NCBI GenBank assembly: GCA_025403435.1
Contig: JAJQZP010000041.1
Coordinates: 218,532-282,531 of the forward strand
DNA from: Artocarpus heterophyllus
Taxonomy: Eukaryota > Streptophyta > Magnoliopsida > Rosales > Moraceae
Length of the DNA stretch: 64,000 nt
Reading direction: 5' to 3'
Made by a program: the position numbers and the translations under genes. This document shows positions 1 through 13,494 of the stretch, piece by piece (position 1 is the first letter of the stretch; every line of letters begins with the position of its first letter). The notes under the pieces were generated by a model. That model saw only the letters and a program-made list of their open reading frames with translations. It did no database searches and had not been told where the DNA came from.

Positions 1-3000
1 CTGATAGGGAGCTATTCGTCAACCTTATTGTGATCGACATGCATGACTATGACATGATTCTTGGGATGGATTTCCTAAGCAAGTATAATGCCTCTATTGA
101 ACACTGAAAACGAAAGGTGATCTTCCATCCTGAAGGTGATCAGAAGTTCATATATGTTGGCGAGTCTAGAGAGAAACCTCACATGTTTCTATCGGCAATG
201 AAAGCAAGGAAGTTATTAGCAAGTGGCTGCATGGGTTATCTAGCAAACGTTTTAGACAAAAGCCAAGAAGGAAAGACAAGAATTGAAGATGTGCATGTTG
301 TTCATGAATATGACGATGTGTTTCCTGATGATCTGACGACTCTACCGCCAGAAAGAGAAGTTGCATTCGAGATTGAGCTCGCTCCTGGCACCGATCCAAT
401 CTCAAAAGCGCCTTACAGAATGGCCCAGGTAGAGTTAAAGGAACTTCACATGCAATTAAAGGAACTACTTGGCAAAGGTTTCATCAGGCCAAGTCACTCA
501 CCATGGGGAGCTCCAGTCTTATTTGTGAAAAAGAAGGATGGCACTATGAGACTCTACATCGACTACAGAGAGCTGAACAAGGTGACGATCAAGAACAAGT
601 ACCCGTTGCCTCGAATCGATGATTTGTTTGATCAGCTCAAGGGTGCATCGGTGTTCTCAAAGATTGATCTACGATCAGGATATCATCAATTGAAGGTTAA
701 AGAAGGAGATATCCCCAAGACTGCTTTCAGGTTGAGGTATGCCTTTCGGTCTGATGAATGCACCTGCTGCCTTTTTGGTTTTGATGAGCAGGGTATTCAA
801 GGATTTCCTCGATAAATTTGTTGTTGTATTTATCGATGATTTTCTTGTCTATTCTAAGAATCAAGAAGAACATGAGGAGCATTTAAGAATTGTGCTGGAG
901 ACTTTAAGAAGACATCAGCTTTATGCAAAGTTCTCCAAATGTGAGTTTTGGCTGGATAAAGTGTCATTCTTGGGGCATGTTATTTCAAAAGAAGGAATTA
1001 TGGTTGACCCTACTAAAGTAGAAGCTGTTCTCAACTGGAAGCAACCGATGAATGCAAGTGAAATAAGGAGCTTCTTGGGTTTAGCAGGATATTATTAGAA
1101 ATTTATAAAAGATTTCTCCAAGATAGCAGCTCCACTTATGAACCTGACTCGCAAAGGAAAGAAGTATGAATGGACAGATGCATGCGAGAAAAGTTTCCAA
1201 GAACTGAAGAAGAGGCTAACGACGGCTCCAGTGTTGGCAATTCCTGAAGGAAATGATGGGTTTGTCATTTATAGTGATGCATCCAAGATGGGCCTCGGAG
1301 CTGTACTGATGCAAAATGAAAGGATGATTGCTTATGCTTCAAGACAACTGAAGGATTATGAAAAGAACTATCCTACTCATGACCTCAAGTTAGCAGCAGT
1401 CGTTTTTGCGTTGAAGATATGGAGACACTATTTATATGGGGTCCAATGCAAGATCTTCACTGATCATCAAAGTCTGAAGTACTTCTTCACGCAAAGAGAC
1501 CTGAACATGAGACAACGGAGATGGCTCAAGTTGGTGAAGGATTATGATTGTGAAATCCTTTATCATCCTGGAAAAGCTAACCGAGTGGCTGATGCTCTAA
1601 GTAGGAAGTCAGTTGCCACATTGATGTCAATGCAAGCAATGCCTCCACCTTTAAGAAAGGAAATTCTAGACTTCGGTTTGGAACTTATAGTAGGCCAGCT
1701 ATCAGCACTCTCTCTTGCTCCGACGATGTACGATGAAATTCAAAGAAAATAAGATGAAGATGTAAGTCTTGCAAGGATCAAGCAAGAAATGAAAGAGGGG
1801 AAATGTCAAGAGTTTCGTATTGTGGATGACAAAACTCTGTATCTCAAGGACCGTTTATGTGTACCCAATGTTGATGATTTAAGGGAAAAGATCTTGGTAA
1901 AAATTCATGACACTCCTTACTCAATTCATCTAGGTGCAACAAAGATGTATAATGATCTAAGGGGTAACTTCTGGTGGTTTGGAATGAAACAAGATGTTGC
2001 AAAGTATGTGAAGAATGTATGACATGTCAGCAAGTAAAGGCTAAACACCAGAGACCTGGTGGTGAACTACAGTCTATCCAAATACCAGAATGGAAATGGG
2101 AGGATATAGCAATGGATTTCATTACCGGTTTGCCCAAAACTACGAACGGTTATGATGCAGTTTGGGTAGTGGTGGATCGATTGACTAAGACGGCGCATTT
2201 CATTCCTATCAAGATCACTTACTCTATGGAACGGTTAGCGGAACTTTATGTTAAGGAAATTGTATGACTTCATGGGATTCCCAAGTCAATCATCTCAGAT
2301 TGTGATGGCAGGTTCACATCTAAGTTTTGGAAGAGTGTACAGACTGCTATGGGAATCAGGCTATATTTTAGTACAGCTTTTCATCCTCAGACAGACGGCC
2401 AAACGGAGAGGACAAACTTGATTTTAGAGGATATGCTACGGGCTTGTTCTCTCGATTTCAAGACCAGCTGGTGTAAAATGTTGCCATTAGCAGAGTTTGC
2501 TTACAACAACATCTTTCAGGCGACAATTAGAATGGCACCGTATGAGGCTCTGTATGGACAAAAATGCAGATCGCCTATATGTTGGCACGAAGCTGGTGAA
2601 AAGAAGCTGATGGAAAGCGTCGATGCTGAAAGAACAGATTTTGTGAATAAAACTTCTAAGATTATGAAGATGATAAGAAGAAGAATAGAGACCGCACAAA
2701 GCCGTCAGAAGAGTTATGCTGACAAGAGAAGAAGACCCTTAGAATTCGCCGTGGGTGAATATGTGTTTTTGAAAGTTGCACCAATGAAAGGAGTTATGAG
2801 GTTTGGGAAGAAAAGTAAGTTAAGTCCAAGATTTATCGGTCCTTATGAAGTTATGAAATGAATAGGCAAAGTAGCTTATCAGCTGAAGTTGCCCTCTGAG
2901 ATGTCCGCAATGCACGATGTATTTCATGTCTCCATGCTTAAGAAGTATGTTCCGGACCCTACGCATGTGATTGAGCCACAAGTGATCGAGATAAGAGAAG

Positions 3001-3167
3001 ACTTAAGTTATGAAGAAAAGCCAATGAAGATACTCAATCAAAAAACCAAGACTTTGAGGAATAAAGAAATTCTATTGGTCAAGGTGTTATGGTGAAATCA
3101 TCAAGTTGAAGAAGCTACATGGGAATGTGAAGATGATATGAGAGCTATGTATCCGCATTTATTCTAA
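1..3167 (+). pseudogene. gypsy pol remnant (PR-RT-RNase H-integrase-chromodomain)
   Basis: The remnant would encode the polyprotein that copies and integrates the element. Visible parts are the protease tail ([15 protein letters not shown]), RT from about 380 with the FIDDFLVYS active-site motif near 830-850, RNase H ([10 protein letters not shown]) near 1265, the integrase HHCC region near 1925-2030, the DDE core with [12 protein letters not shown] near 2385, and a chromodomain-type tail (KVLW...EEATWE...YPHLF) ending at 3167. Stops lie at 105-107, 1096-1098, 1750-1752, 2265-2267, 2859-2861 and 3093-3095. Two frameshifts are seen by comparison with the intact copy: a ~23-bp loss near 740, between two copies of the word tatg, which removes part of RT motif B, and a 1-base loss near 2017 in the zinc-binding region. 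Many lesions are C-to-T changes (CGA to TGA, CAA to TAA). The product cannot be functional. Confidence 0.95.
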
Positions 3168-3189
3168 GTTTCGAGGACGAAACTTTTAT

Positions 3190-3203
3190 AAGGTGGGGAG
3201 AAT
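3190..3203 (+). other. polypurine tract of gypsy element
   Basis: AAGGTGGGGAGAAT directly precedes the LTR start TGTAATACCC. The same tract precedes the 3' LTR of the intact relative (minus strand, 41233-41246). It is the presumed primer for plus-strand DNA synthesis. Confidence 0.85.
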
Positions 3204-3447
3204 TGTAATACCCCCCTATTTTTGTGTAATGAATCATGTTAAGTTAGAAACGACGTTAAGGAAATTTTATTAATTATTTATGTTATAAGCTATGATATAT
3301 GATTTTTATGTTACTAACTTTTTATGTCAAGTTTTATGACAGGTGACAACCGCATGGAATCATTGTGCTCAAGTGTTCATGATTATTTTAATATATGTTT
3401 AATTATGATACGATGATGTATGAATGTTTTAATGTAAGGCATTTATG

Positions 3448-3516
3448 GACAGTTCGGCAGGCCAAAAAGTCCGCCCAAGATCCGCAGGCCGAAGGAAACA
3501 ATCGGCAGGCCGAACA
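3448..3516 (+). repeat. TCGGCAGGCCGA motif cluster, 5' part of gypsy LTR
   Basis: Three copies of a ~12-base GC-rich near-palindrome, GTTCGGCAGGCCAA, TCCGCAGGCCGAA and ATCGGCAGGCCGAA, lie 25-40 bases apart in an AT-rich LTR. The orientation (GGCAGGCC) is opposite to that of the cluster near the LTR 3' end. Confidence 0.8.
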
Positions 3517-3774
3517 TGGCTGACGAGCAGTCAGCAGAAATCTCTCCAAATTTATGGCTGAGATAATTACATTAAATGAGTGATTTATTGTGATTAATTG
3601 GCACAATAATGGAATTTTTTATCAGTTAAGGAAAATAATAGGTTTGACTTCGCCTTGATTTGTCTGATTTTAAATGGTTTCCTATTTTAAGAGGGCAAAA
3701 CATGGAAAGTTGTGAGTGATTGTTTGACCTTCCTTCTTTCTCTCCTTCCTCCACGCCATTTGCCCCAATAAAAC

Positions 3775-3792
3775 AGTCAGAAATTTCTGACT
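3775..3792. repeat. perfect palindrome in gypsy LTR
   Basis: AGTCAGAAATTTCTGACT is an 18-base perfect inverted repeat. The related LTRs at 38321-41232 and 46109-49019 have two versions each (AGTCAGAA-3 nt-TTCTGACT), for example at 40470-40488 and 40631-40649, always next to a cattaa/ttaatg word. Function is unknown. A dyad-binding factor site or RNA hairpin is possible. Confidence 0.7.
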
Positions 3793-5162
3793 TAATGAAG
3801 AGTAATGAATCTTCATTATGCACATTACGTTAAAGAAAAATTTACGTTCTTTTCTCAGATATTTTCTCTCCCTCTCTCTGTTCTGAAACATTCTCTAATT
3901 TTCTCTCTTCCTCTTCTCCTCTCCACGAGTTTCTCTCTCTCTTTCTCAAAAATTTTCTGAGACTATTGAAAGAAAAATTGAAATTTTGTTAGTTGAATTC
4001 AAGGGTTTTGAGAAGAAAGTCTTTTAAGGTAAGGACTCTTTTCTTTGTATTTTTGAAAAGATATTCTCCTCTTCAATTCATCTACAATATCTTCTCTAGG
4101 TATTGTATTTTGTTCTATGTTTTTATATGATGTTCATGTATGTATTATGTAATGTTTTTTCACGTTTTATGTCATTTTGGTATTTTTATAAAAAAAAATA
4201 TATGAATTTTCTATCTTCTACCCCTCCCAGTAATATATTACTGTTTAATCTTGATGCATAAAAAAATGTAATGTTAATTCAAGGGGTAAATGAATGATGT
4301 TTTTCATGATAAATGTATTTTATGTTATGAAATTTTTATGAGATTACATTAAGAAAACTGTTTTAACAATGTTATTTTTGAATTTTGTTTGCGAAATGTT
4401 ATATATAAGTTTAAATGATTTTATGATAATGAAATAATTTTATGCATGATAATAAGATGTTTGAATGAATTATAAAATTAAAGTATATGTATTTTAATTG
4501 TTCGAAAATGTTTTATTTAAAAAAAAAGATATTCATGTTTAAAATGTATGGTTTGATTTTATATGCTTAAGGTAATTTTTATGATATAAGAAAAAAATCA
4601 TGATAACATGTTTATGTGATGAATGTATAAATGAATATTATATGAATGAATGTTATATGAATGGATGATTTACGTTATGATGTTAAGTATTGATTTTATT
4701 GTGTTTTACATTGAATATCATGATTTATGTTTTAAATTTGGTCAATATGATGAAAGATATGTTACTATGAAATTGTGCTTAAGGCACTTTTATGATATGA
4801 GGATGATGATGATGTATATGAAATGTTTTAAATTGTGAGAATTATATATACTTACTAAGCATTAGCTTAATCACGTTTTATGTCATGTTGCAGATAAGGA
4901 TAAGAAAATCATGGAATAGGCAGAGGACATAGAAAGACGTGTGAGCACAAAGCACAATGAATTGTAACCGGAAGAACGCCAAGAATGAATGTTTTATGTT
5001 TTAAATCAAGTTTTATATATTTATGAACATATTTTATGTTAAGTTTTAAGAATACTTGAACTATGGTTTTATGTTTTATTTTATCATTTTAAAGAATTTT
5101 TGGACTTCCGCATTTTTTTATGAAAAGTTGGTTTTGATCTAAAATTAGTTTTCTAAAAACGT

Positions 5163-5347
5163 TTTGGCTCGGTCGGCCTACCAAACTCCCTTGCTCGGTC
5201 TGCGAATGTTTGAAGGTTCGGCCTGCCGAACGATGACAAGTTTTTAAGTCTGATTTGCAAAGCCTCAACCGGCCTGCCGGTTGAGGAACTCCGGCTTGCC
5301 GATCATGTCTGGCCTACCGAAGTCCCAAGTTCGGCCTGCCGAACTGT
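5163..5347 (+). repeat. TCGGCCTGCCGA motif cluster, 3' part of gypsy LTR
   Basis: At least six copies or variants are present, such as GTCGGCCTACC, TTCGGCCTGCCGAA (twice), ACCGGCCTGCCGGT, CCGGCTTGCCGA and CTGGCCTACCGAA, spaced 25-45 bases. They are in the opposite orientation to the 5' cluster of the same LTR. The flanking gypsy LTR is AT-rich, so the cluster stands out in base composition. Confidence 0.85.
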
Positions 5348-5695
5348 GGGAGCAAGTAATGTTTAAGCAATGCGATGATTAATGAATTGTGATGTTGTTT
5401 TTATAAGTTATGATTTTTACAACTTGGAATATCTATTTTATTAAATTAAGTTTATGGTCAATTTAACGTATAATTGAAAAAATTATGACATGGAATGAGT
5501 TAAGTTATGTTACCATGTTAAGTTACCTATAAAAAAAAAAACATATGAATGGATCCTGGTTAAGTAGGTTTAATTACTAATATTTACATTTAAAAGTATC
5601 GTATAAGTTTTGTAATTATGTTATGTTAAAGTTTAAATAAGTATGAATGTATGAATGTAACGACATCTGTGACGTCCGATTTAAGGGGCGTTACA

Positions 5696-8600
5696 AGACG
5701 ACCCTCTCTAACCGATGTGGGAAACATCATTCCTGACAACTTTACACCGCACGTCCTCGTGCCAAATCCATCGTTAACCCACACGAGTGATAGGGAACCT
5801 TTGTACATACACCCACCGACTAGCAGAGGTTTGGCTTTGATACCATTATGATATGAACCCACCTAACTCCACCCAAAAAGCTAGCTCGTGAGGGGAGAAT
5901 TGTGAACCCATATATATAACACCCACGACCAACCTCTCTAACCGATATGGGACACAACATTCCCGACCCCTTTAGACTACACGTCCTCGTGCCAACTCCG
6001 TCGTTAACTCAAACGAGAGGCAGGGAACATTTGTACATGTGCCCACCGACTAGCAGAGGTGTCGCTCTGATACCATATGATATGAACCAACCTAACTCCA
6101 CCACAAAAGCTAGTTCGTGAGGGGAGGATTGTGAACCCATATATATAACACCCAAGTCCAACCGCTCTAACCGATGTGGGACACATCATTCCTGACCCCT
6201 TTAGACTACTTGTCATTGTGCCAACTCCGTCGTTTACCCGCACGTGCGGCAGGGAACCTTTGTACATGCGCCCACCGACTAGCAGAGGTTCAGCTCTGAT
6301 ACCATGTGATATGAACCCACCTAACTCCCCTCCAAAAGCTAGCTCGTGAGGGGAGGATTGTGAACTCATATATATAACACCCAAGACCACCCTCTCTAAC
6401 CGATGTGGGACACATAATTCCTGACCCCTTTAGACTGCATGTCTTTGTGCCAACTCTATCGTTAACTCACACGAGTGGCAGGGAACCTTTGTACATGTGC
6501 CCATCGACTAGCAGAGGTTCCGCTCTGATACCATTATGATATGAACCCACCTAACTCCACCCCAAAAGCTAGCTCGTGAGGGGAGAATTGTGAACCCATA
6601 TATATAACACCCAAGACCAACCTCTCCAACCGATATGGGACGCAACATTCCCGACCCCTTTAGACTGCACGTCCTCGTGCCAACTCCATCGTTAACTCAA
6701 ACGAGTGGCAGGGAACATTTGTACATGTGCCCACCGACTAGCAGAGGTGTCGCTCTGATACCATATGATATGAACCAACCTAACTCCACCACAAAAGCTA
6801 GTTCGTGAGGGAGGATTGTGAACCCATATATATAACACCCAAGAACAACCTCTCTAACCGATGTGGGACACATAATTCCTGACCCCTTTAGACAGCATGT
6901 CTTTGTGCCAACTCTGTCGTTAACCCACACGTGCGGTAGAGAACCCTTGTACAAGCGCCCACCGACTAGCAGAGGTTCAGCTTTGATACCGTATGATATG
7001 AATCCACCTAACTCCACCCCAAAAGCTCACTCGTGAGGGGAGAATTGTGAACCCATATATATAACTCCCAAGACCAACCTCTCTAACCGATGTGGGACAC
7101 AACATTCCCGACCCCTTTAGACTGCACGTCCTCGTGCCAACTCCGTCGTTAACTCACACGAGTGGCAGGGAACCTTTGTACAAGCGCCCATCGACTAGCA
7201 GAGGTGCCGCTCTGATACCATATGATATGAACCAACCTAACTCCACCACAAAAGGTAGCTCGTGACGGAAGGATTGTGAACCCATATATATTACACCCAA
7301 GACCAACCTCTCTAACTGATGTGGGACACATCATTCTTCACCCATTAGACTGCATGTCTTTGTGCCAACTCCATCGTTAACCCACACGAGGGACAGGGAA
7401 CCATTGTACATATGCCCACCGACTAGCAGAGGTTCAGCTCTGATACCATATGATATGAACCCACCTAACTCCACTCCAAAAGCTTGCGCGTGAGGGGAGG
7501 ATTGTGAACTCATATATATAACACCCAAGACCACCCTCTCTAACCGATGTGGGACACATCGTTCCCAGCCCCTTTAGACTGCACGTCCTTATGCCAACTC
7601 CGTCGTTAACTCACACGGGTGGCGGGGAACCTTTGTACATAAGCCCACCGACTAGCAGAGGTTCCGCTCTAATACCATATGATATGAAACCACCTAACTC
7701 CACCCCAACAGCTATCTCGGGAGGGGAGGATTGTGAACCCATATATATAACACCCAAGACCAACCTCTCTAACCGATGTGGGACACATCATTCCTGACCC
7801 CTTTAGACTGCATGTCTTTGTGCCAACTTCGTCGTTAACTCACACGAGTGGCAGGGAACCTTTGTACATGCGCCCACCGACTAGCAGAGGTTCCGCTCTG
7901 ATACCATATGATATGAACCCACCTAACTCCACCCCAAAAGCTAGCTCGTGGGGGGAGGATTATGAACCCATATATATAACACCCCAAACCAACCTCTCTG
8001 AATGATGTGGGACACAACATTCCTGACCCCTTTAGACTACACGTCCTCGTGCCAACTCCGTCGTTAACTCACACGAGTGGCAGGGAACCTTTGTACATGT
8101 GCCCACCGACTAGCAGAGGTTCCGCTCTGATACCATATGATATGAAGCCACCTAACTCCACCCCAAGAGCTAGCTCGTGAGGGGAGGATTGTGAACCCAT
8201 ATATATAACACCCAAGACCAACCTCTCTAACAGATGTGGGACACATCTTTCCCGACCCCTTTAGACTGCACGTCCTCGTGCCAACTCCGTCGTTAACCTG
8301 CACGAGCGGCAGGGAACCTTTGTACATGCACCCACCGACTAACAGAGGTTCAGCTCTGAGACCATATGATATGAACCGACCTAACTCCACTCCAACAGCT
8401 AGCTCGTGAGGGGAGGATTGTGAACCCATATATATAACATCCAAGACCATCCTCTCTAACCGATGTGGGAAACATCATTCCTGACCACTTTAGACAGCAC
8501 GTCCTCGTGCCAACTCTGTCGTTAACCCACACAAGCGGTAGGGAACCTTTTTACACGCACCCACCGACTAGTAGAGGTTCGGGTCTGATACCATTATGAT

Positions 8601-11600
8601 ATGAACCCACCAAACTCCACCCCAAAAGCTTGCTCGTGAGGTGGGGACTGTGAACCCATATATATAACACCGAAGACCACCTTCTCTAACCGATGTGGGA
8701 CACGACATTCCCGACCCCTTTAGACTGCGCGTCCTCGTGCCAACTCCATCGTTAACTCACACGAGTGGCTGGGAACCTTTGTACATGCACCCACCGACTA
8801 GCAGAGGTTCTGCTCTGAGACCATATGATATGAACCGACCTAACTCCACTCCAAATGCTAGCTCGTGAGGGGAGGATTGTGAACCCATATATATAACACC
8901 GAAGACCACCCTCTCTAACAGATGTGGGACACATCTTTCCCGACCCCTTTAGACTGCACGTCCTCGTGCCAACTCCGTCGTTAACCCACACGAGCGCTAG
9001 GGAACCTTTGTACATACCCCCACCGACAAGCAGAGGTTCCGCTCGGATACCATATGATATGAAACCACCTAACTCCACCCCAAAAGCTAGCTCGTGAGGG
9101 GAGGATTGTGAACCCATATATATAACACCCAAGACCATCCTCTCTAACCGATGTGGGACACATCATTCCTGACCCCTTTAGACTGCATGTCTTTTTACCA
9201 ACTCTGTTGTTAACCCACACGAGTGGCAGGGAACCTTTGTACATGCGCCCACCGACTAGCAGAGGTTCAGCTTTGATACCTTATGATATGAACCCTCCTA
9301 ACTCCACTCCGAAAGCTTGCTCATGAGGGGAGGATTGTGAACCCATATATATAATACCCAAGACCACCCTCTCAAAGTGATGTGGGACATATCGTTCTCG
9401 GCCCCTTTAGACTGCACGTCCTCAAGCCAACTTCGTCGTTAACCCACACGAGCGGCAGGGAACCTTTGTACATGCACCCATCGACTAGTAGGGGTTCAGC
9501 TCTGATACCATATGATTTGGACCGACCTAACTCCACTCCAAAAGCTAGCTCTTGAGGGGAGGATTGTGAACCCATATATATAACACCTAAGACCACCCTC
9601 TCTAACCGATATGGGACACATTTTTCTCGATCTCTTTAGACTGCTTGCCCTCGTGCCAACTCTGTCGTTGACCCACACGAGCAGCAAGGAACCTTTGTAC
9701 ATGCGCCCACCGACTAGCAGAGGTTCGGCTCTGATACCATATTATATGAACCCACCTAACTCCACCCCAAAAGCTAGCTCGTGAGGGGAGGACTGTGAAC
9801 CCATATATATAACACCCAAGACCACCCTCTTTAACAGATGTGGGACACATCTTTCCCGACCCCTTTACTCTGCACGTCCTCGTGCCAACTCTGCCGTTAA
9901 CCCACAAGAGCGGCAGGGAACCTTTGTATAAGCACCCATCGACTAGCAGAGGTTCGGCTCTGATACCGTTATGATATGAACCCACCTAACTCCACCCCGA
10001 AAGCTAGCTCGTGAGGGGAGGATTGTGAACCCATATATACAACACACATGACATCCCCGTCCAACCGTTGTGGGACACATCATTCCCGACCCCTTTAGAT
10101 TGCATGTCCTCGCGCCAACTGCAACGTTAACCAACACGAACGGCAGGGAACCTTTGTACATGCGGCCACCGACTAGTGGAGGTTCAATTCTGATACCCTA
10201 TGATATGAACCCACCTAACTCCACCCCAAAAGCTAGCTCGTGATTGGAGGATTGTGAACCCATATATACAACACCCAAGACCACCCACTTTAACAGATGT
10301 GGGACACATCTTTCCCGACCCCTTTAGACTGCACGTCCTCGTGCCAACTTCGTCGTTAACCCACACGAGCGGAAGGGAACCTTTGTACATGCACCCACCG
10401 ACTAGCAGTGGTTCAGCTCTGATATCATATATATGAACCCACCCAACTCCCCTTCAAAAGCTAGCTCGTGAGGGGAGGATTGTGAACCCATATATATAAC
10501 ACCCAAGACCATCCTCTCTAACCAATGTGGGAAACATCATTCCTGACCACTTTAGACAGCACGTCCTCGTGCCAACTCTGTCGTTAACCCACACGAGCGG
10601 TAGGGAACCTTTGTACATGCACCCACCGACTAGCAGAGGTCCGGCTCTAATACCATTATGATATGAACCCACCTAACTCCACCCCAAAAGCTAGCTCGTG
10701 AGGGGAGGATTATGAACCCATATATATGACACCCATGACCAACCTCTCTAACCGATGTGGGAGACAACATTTCCGACCCCTTTGGACTGCACGTGCTCGT
10801 CCCAACTCCGTCGTTAACTCACACGAGTGGCAGGGAACCTTTGTACATGTGCCCACCGACTAGTAGAGGTTCCGCTCTGATACCATATGATATGAACCCA
10901 CCTAACTCCTCCCTAAAAGCTAGCTCGTGAGGGGAGGATTGTGAACCCATGTATAAAACACCCAAGACCACCCTCTCTAACCAATGTAGGACACATCTTT
11001 CCCGATCATATGAACCCACCTAACTCCACTCCAAAAGCCAGCTCGTGAGGGGAGTATTGAGAACCCATATATATAACACCCAAGACCACCCTCTCTAACC
11101 GATGTGGGACACATCATTGACGACCCCTTTAGACTGCACATCCTCGTGCCAACTCCGTCGTTAACCCACACGAGCGGCAGGGAACCTTTGTACATGCACC
11201 CATCGACTTGCAGAGGTTCGGCTCTGATACCATTATGATATGAACCCACCTAACTCCTCCCTAAAAGCTAGCTCTTGAGGGGAGGATTGTGAACCCATAT
11301 ATATAACACCCAAGACCACCCTCTCTAACCGATGTGGTACACATTATTCCCGACCACTTTGGACTGCACGTCCTCGTGCCGACTCTGCCGTTAACCCACA
11401 TGTGTGATAGGGTACCTTTGTACATGCACCCACATACTAGCAGAGGTTCGGCTCTGATACCATTATTGTATAAACCCACCTAACTCCACCCCAAAAGCTA
11501 GCTCGTGAGGGGAGGATTGTGAACCCATATATATGACACCGAAGACCACTCTCTTTAACCGATGTGGGACACATCATTCCCGACCACTATAGACTGCACG

Positions 11601-13093
11601 TCCTCGTGTCAACTCTGTCGTTAACCCACACGAACGGCAGGGAACCTTTGTAAATGAGCCCACCGACCAGCAGAGGTTCAGCTCTGATACCATATGATAT
11701 GAATCCACCAAACTCCACTCCAAAATCTAGCTCGTGAGGGGAGGATTGTGAACCCATATATATAACACCTAAGACCACCCTCTCTAACCGATGTGGTAAA
11801 CATCATTCCTGACCCCTTTAGACTGCACATCCTCGTGCTAACTCCGTCGTTAACCCACACCAGTGGCAGGGAACCTTTGTACATGCACCCACCGACTAGT
11901 TGAGGTTCGAATCTGATACCATTATGATATGAACCCTCCTAATTCCACCCCAAAAGCTAGCTCGGGAGGGGAGGACTGTGAACCCATATATATAACACCA
12001 AAGACCACCCTCTCTAACCGAAGTGGGACACATCATTCCTGACCCCTTTAGACTATACGCCCTAGTGCCAACTCCGTCGTTATCCCACACGAGCGGCAGG
12101 GAACCTTTGTGCATGCACCCACCGACTAGCAGAGGTTCGGCTCTGATACCATTATGAAATGAACCCACCTAACTCCACCCTAAAAGCTAGCTCGTGAGGG
12201 GAGGATTATGAACCCATATATATTACACCCAAGACCAACCTCTCTAACCGATGCGGGACACAACATTTTTGACCCCTTTAGACTGCACGTCCTCGTGCCA
12301 ACTCCGTCGTTAACTCACACGAGTGGCAGGGAACCTTTGTACATGTGCCCACCGACTAGCAGAGGTTCCGTTCTGATACCATATGATATGAACCCACCTA
12401 ACTCCACCCCAAAAGCTAGTTCGTGAGGGGAGGATTGTGAACCCAAATATATAACACACAAGGCCGCCCACTCAAACTGTTGTGGGACACATTTTTCCTG
12501 ACCGCTTTAGAGTGCACTTCCTCGTGCCAACTTTGTCGTTAACCCACACGAGCGGCAAGGAACCTTTGTACATGAGCCCACCAACTAGCAGAGGTTTGGC
12601 TCAGATACCATATGATATGAACCCACCTAACCCCACCCCATATATAAAACACCCAAGACCACCATCTATAACCAATGAAGGACACATCTTTCCCGACCCC
12701 TTTAGGCTGCACGTCCTTGTGTCAACTCCATCGTTAACCCACACCAGCGGCTGGGACCTTTGTAAATGAGTTCACCGACCAGAAGAGGTTCAGCTCTGAT
12801 ACCATATGATATGAATCCACCTAACTCCACTCCAAAATCTAGCTCGTGAGGGGAGGATTGTGAACCCATATATATAACACCGAAGACCACCCTCTATAAC
12901 CGATGTGGTAAACATCATTCCCAACCCCTTTAGATTGCACATCCTCGTGCCAACTCCATCGTTAACCCACACGAGCGGCAGGGAACCTCTGTACATGCAC
13001 CCACAGACTTGCAGAGGTTCGGCTCTGATACCATTATGATATGAACCCACCTAACTCCACCCCAAAAGCTAGCTCGTGAGGGGAGGATTTTGA
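5696..13093 (-). repeat. TRIM-derived tandem array, segment 1 (~32 units of 229 bp)
   Basis: Head-to-tail copies, on average roughly 85-90% alike by eye, are each recognisable by GATGTGGGACACATC, a CTCTGATACCAT primer-site complement and TATATATAACACC. On the minus strand each unit reads LTR (111 bp), primer site, ~118-bp interior, polypurine tract. Most units are full length. A unit is lost in part at about 11006 (cccga joined to tcatatgaaccc) and about 60 bp are missing at 12640. The unit is 3n+1 bases long, so reading frame rotates from unit to unit and the many minus-strand open frames of 60-128 codons are not genes. Confidence 0.92.
13089..13093. other. target-site duplication of copia A (left)
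   Basis: TTTGA here is repeated at 22671-22675 directly after the far LTR. Joining the flanks restores the array word gaggatttTGAACCC, so the insertion site is defined to the base. Confidence 0.9.
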
Positions 13094-13484
13094 TGTTGGA
13101 AACAAAGTGCGCAGCGGAATTTTTAAAAATTTTTCCATCAGAGTATTTTCCAAACACAAGTTTGACATGTTATATGTATAAATTAAACAGATCTTACTAA
13201 CCTCAGTGTGCCGAAGAACCTCCGCGACCTGTGTAGAGAAGTAACGTTCCAGAAGAGCCTCAACCAACTAGTCTTCTTTGCTATTCTCTATCCACAACCG
13301 GAGTGAGTGTGGGCTCACACGTACAGCTCTTCCACCGGTGACTCTCCTTCCAACCAATAGAGAGAACCCAAAGCTAGTGTTCGTGATTTGTGAACAAAAG
13401 CTCTCAGGGAGTTTTCAGATGCTCACTAGAAGAGTATCACTCTTAATCTCTCAAATTGATCTGAGTAAATCATTAGACTCACTC

Positions 13485-13494
13485 CCTTTTTATA
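13485..13494 (-). promoter_or_regulatory. TATA box in copia A 3' LTR
   Basis: On the minus strand TATAAAAAGG follows a CCAATAGG word, so CCAAT and TATA lie side by side. The same pair is at 21071-21080 (5' LTR of A), 54961-54970 and 62675-62684 (both LTRs of B). It is the likely core promoter of the family, with transcription starting ~30 bases downstream. Confidence 0.7.

Larger units (their letters stand above)
1..5695 (+). mobile_element. Tekay/Del-like Ty3/gypsy retrotransposon, 3' part, decayed
   Basis: This is the 3' end of a chromodomain gypsy element whose 5' LTR, gag and most of the protease lie outside the window. The order seen is protease C-terminus, RT, RNase H, integrase, chromodomain, PPT, 3' LTR. 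It is the same family as the intact element at 38321-49019, to which its protein is closely similar along its length. The LTR ends in ...GGGGCGTTACA at 5695 and is followed at once by array sequence (agacgaccctctctaacc), so the element was inserted into the TRIM array. The right target duplication is probably AGACG (array consensus AGACC). Confidence 0.93.
3204..5695 (+). repeat. 3' LTR of Tekay-like gypsy element (2492 bp)
   Basis: The LTR runs from TGTAATACCC after the polypurine tract to GGGGCGTTACA at the array junction. It is very AT-rich, with two GC-rich motif clusters near its ends (3448-3516 and 5163-5347), a polypyrimidine stretch around 3720-3960 and an 18-base perfect palindrome at 3775-3792. 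No credible gene lies in it. Short open frames here are chance. Confidence 0.9.

Noticed and set aside
5696..13093. Regularly spaced repeats suggesting a CRISPR array
   Set aside because: The whole 229-bp unit repeats with no unique spacers, in a eukaryotic setting with LTR anatomy.
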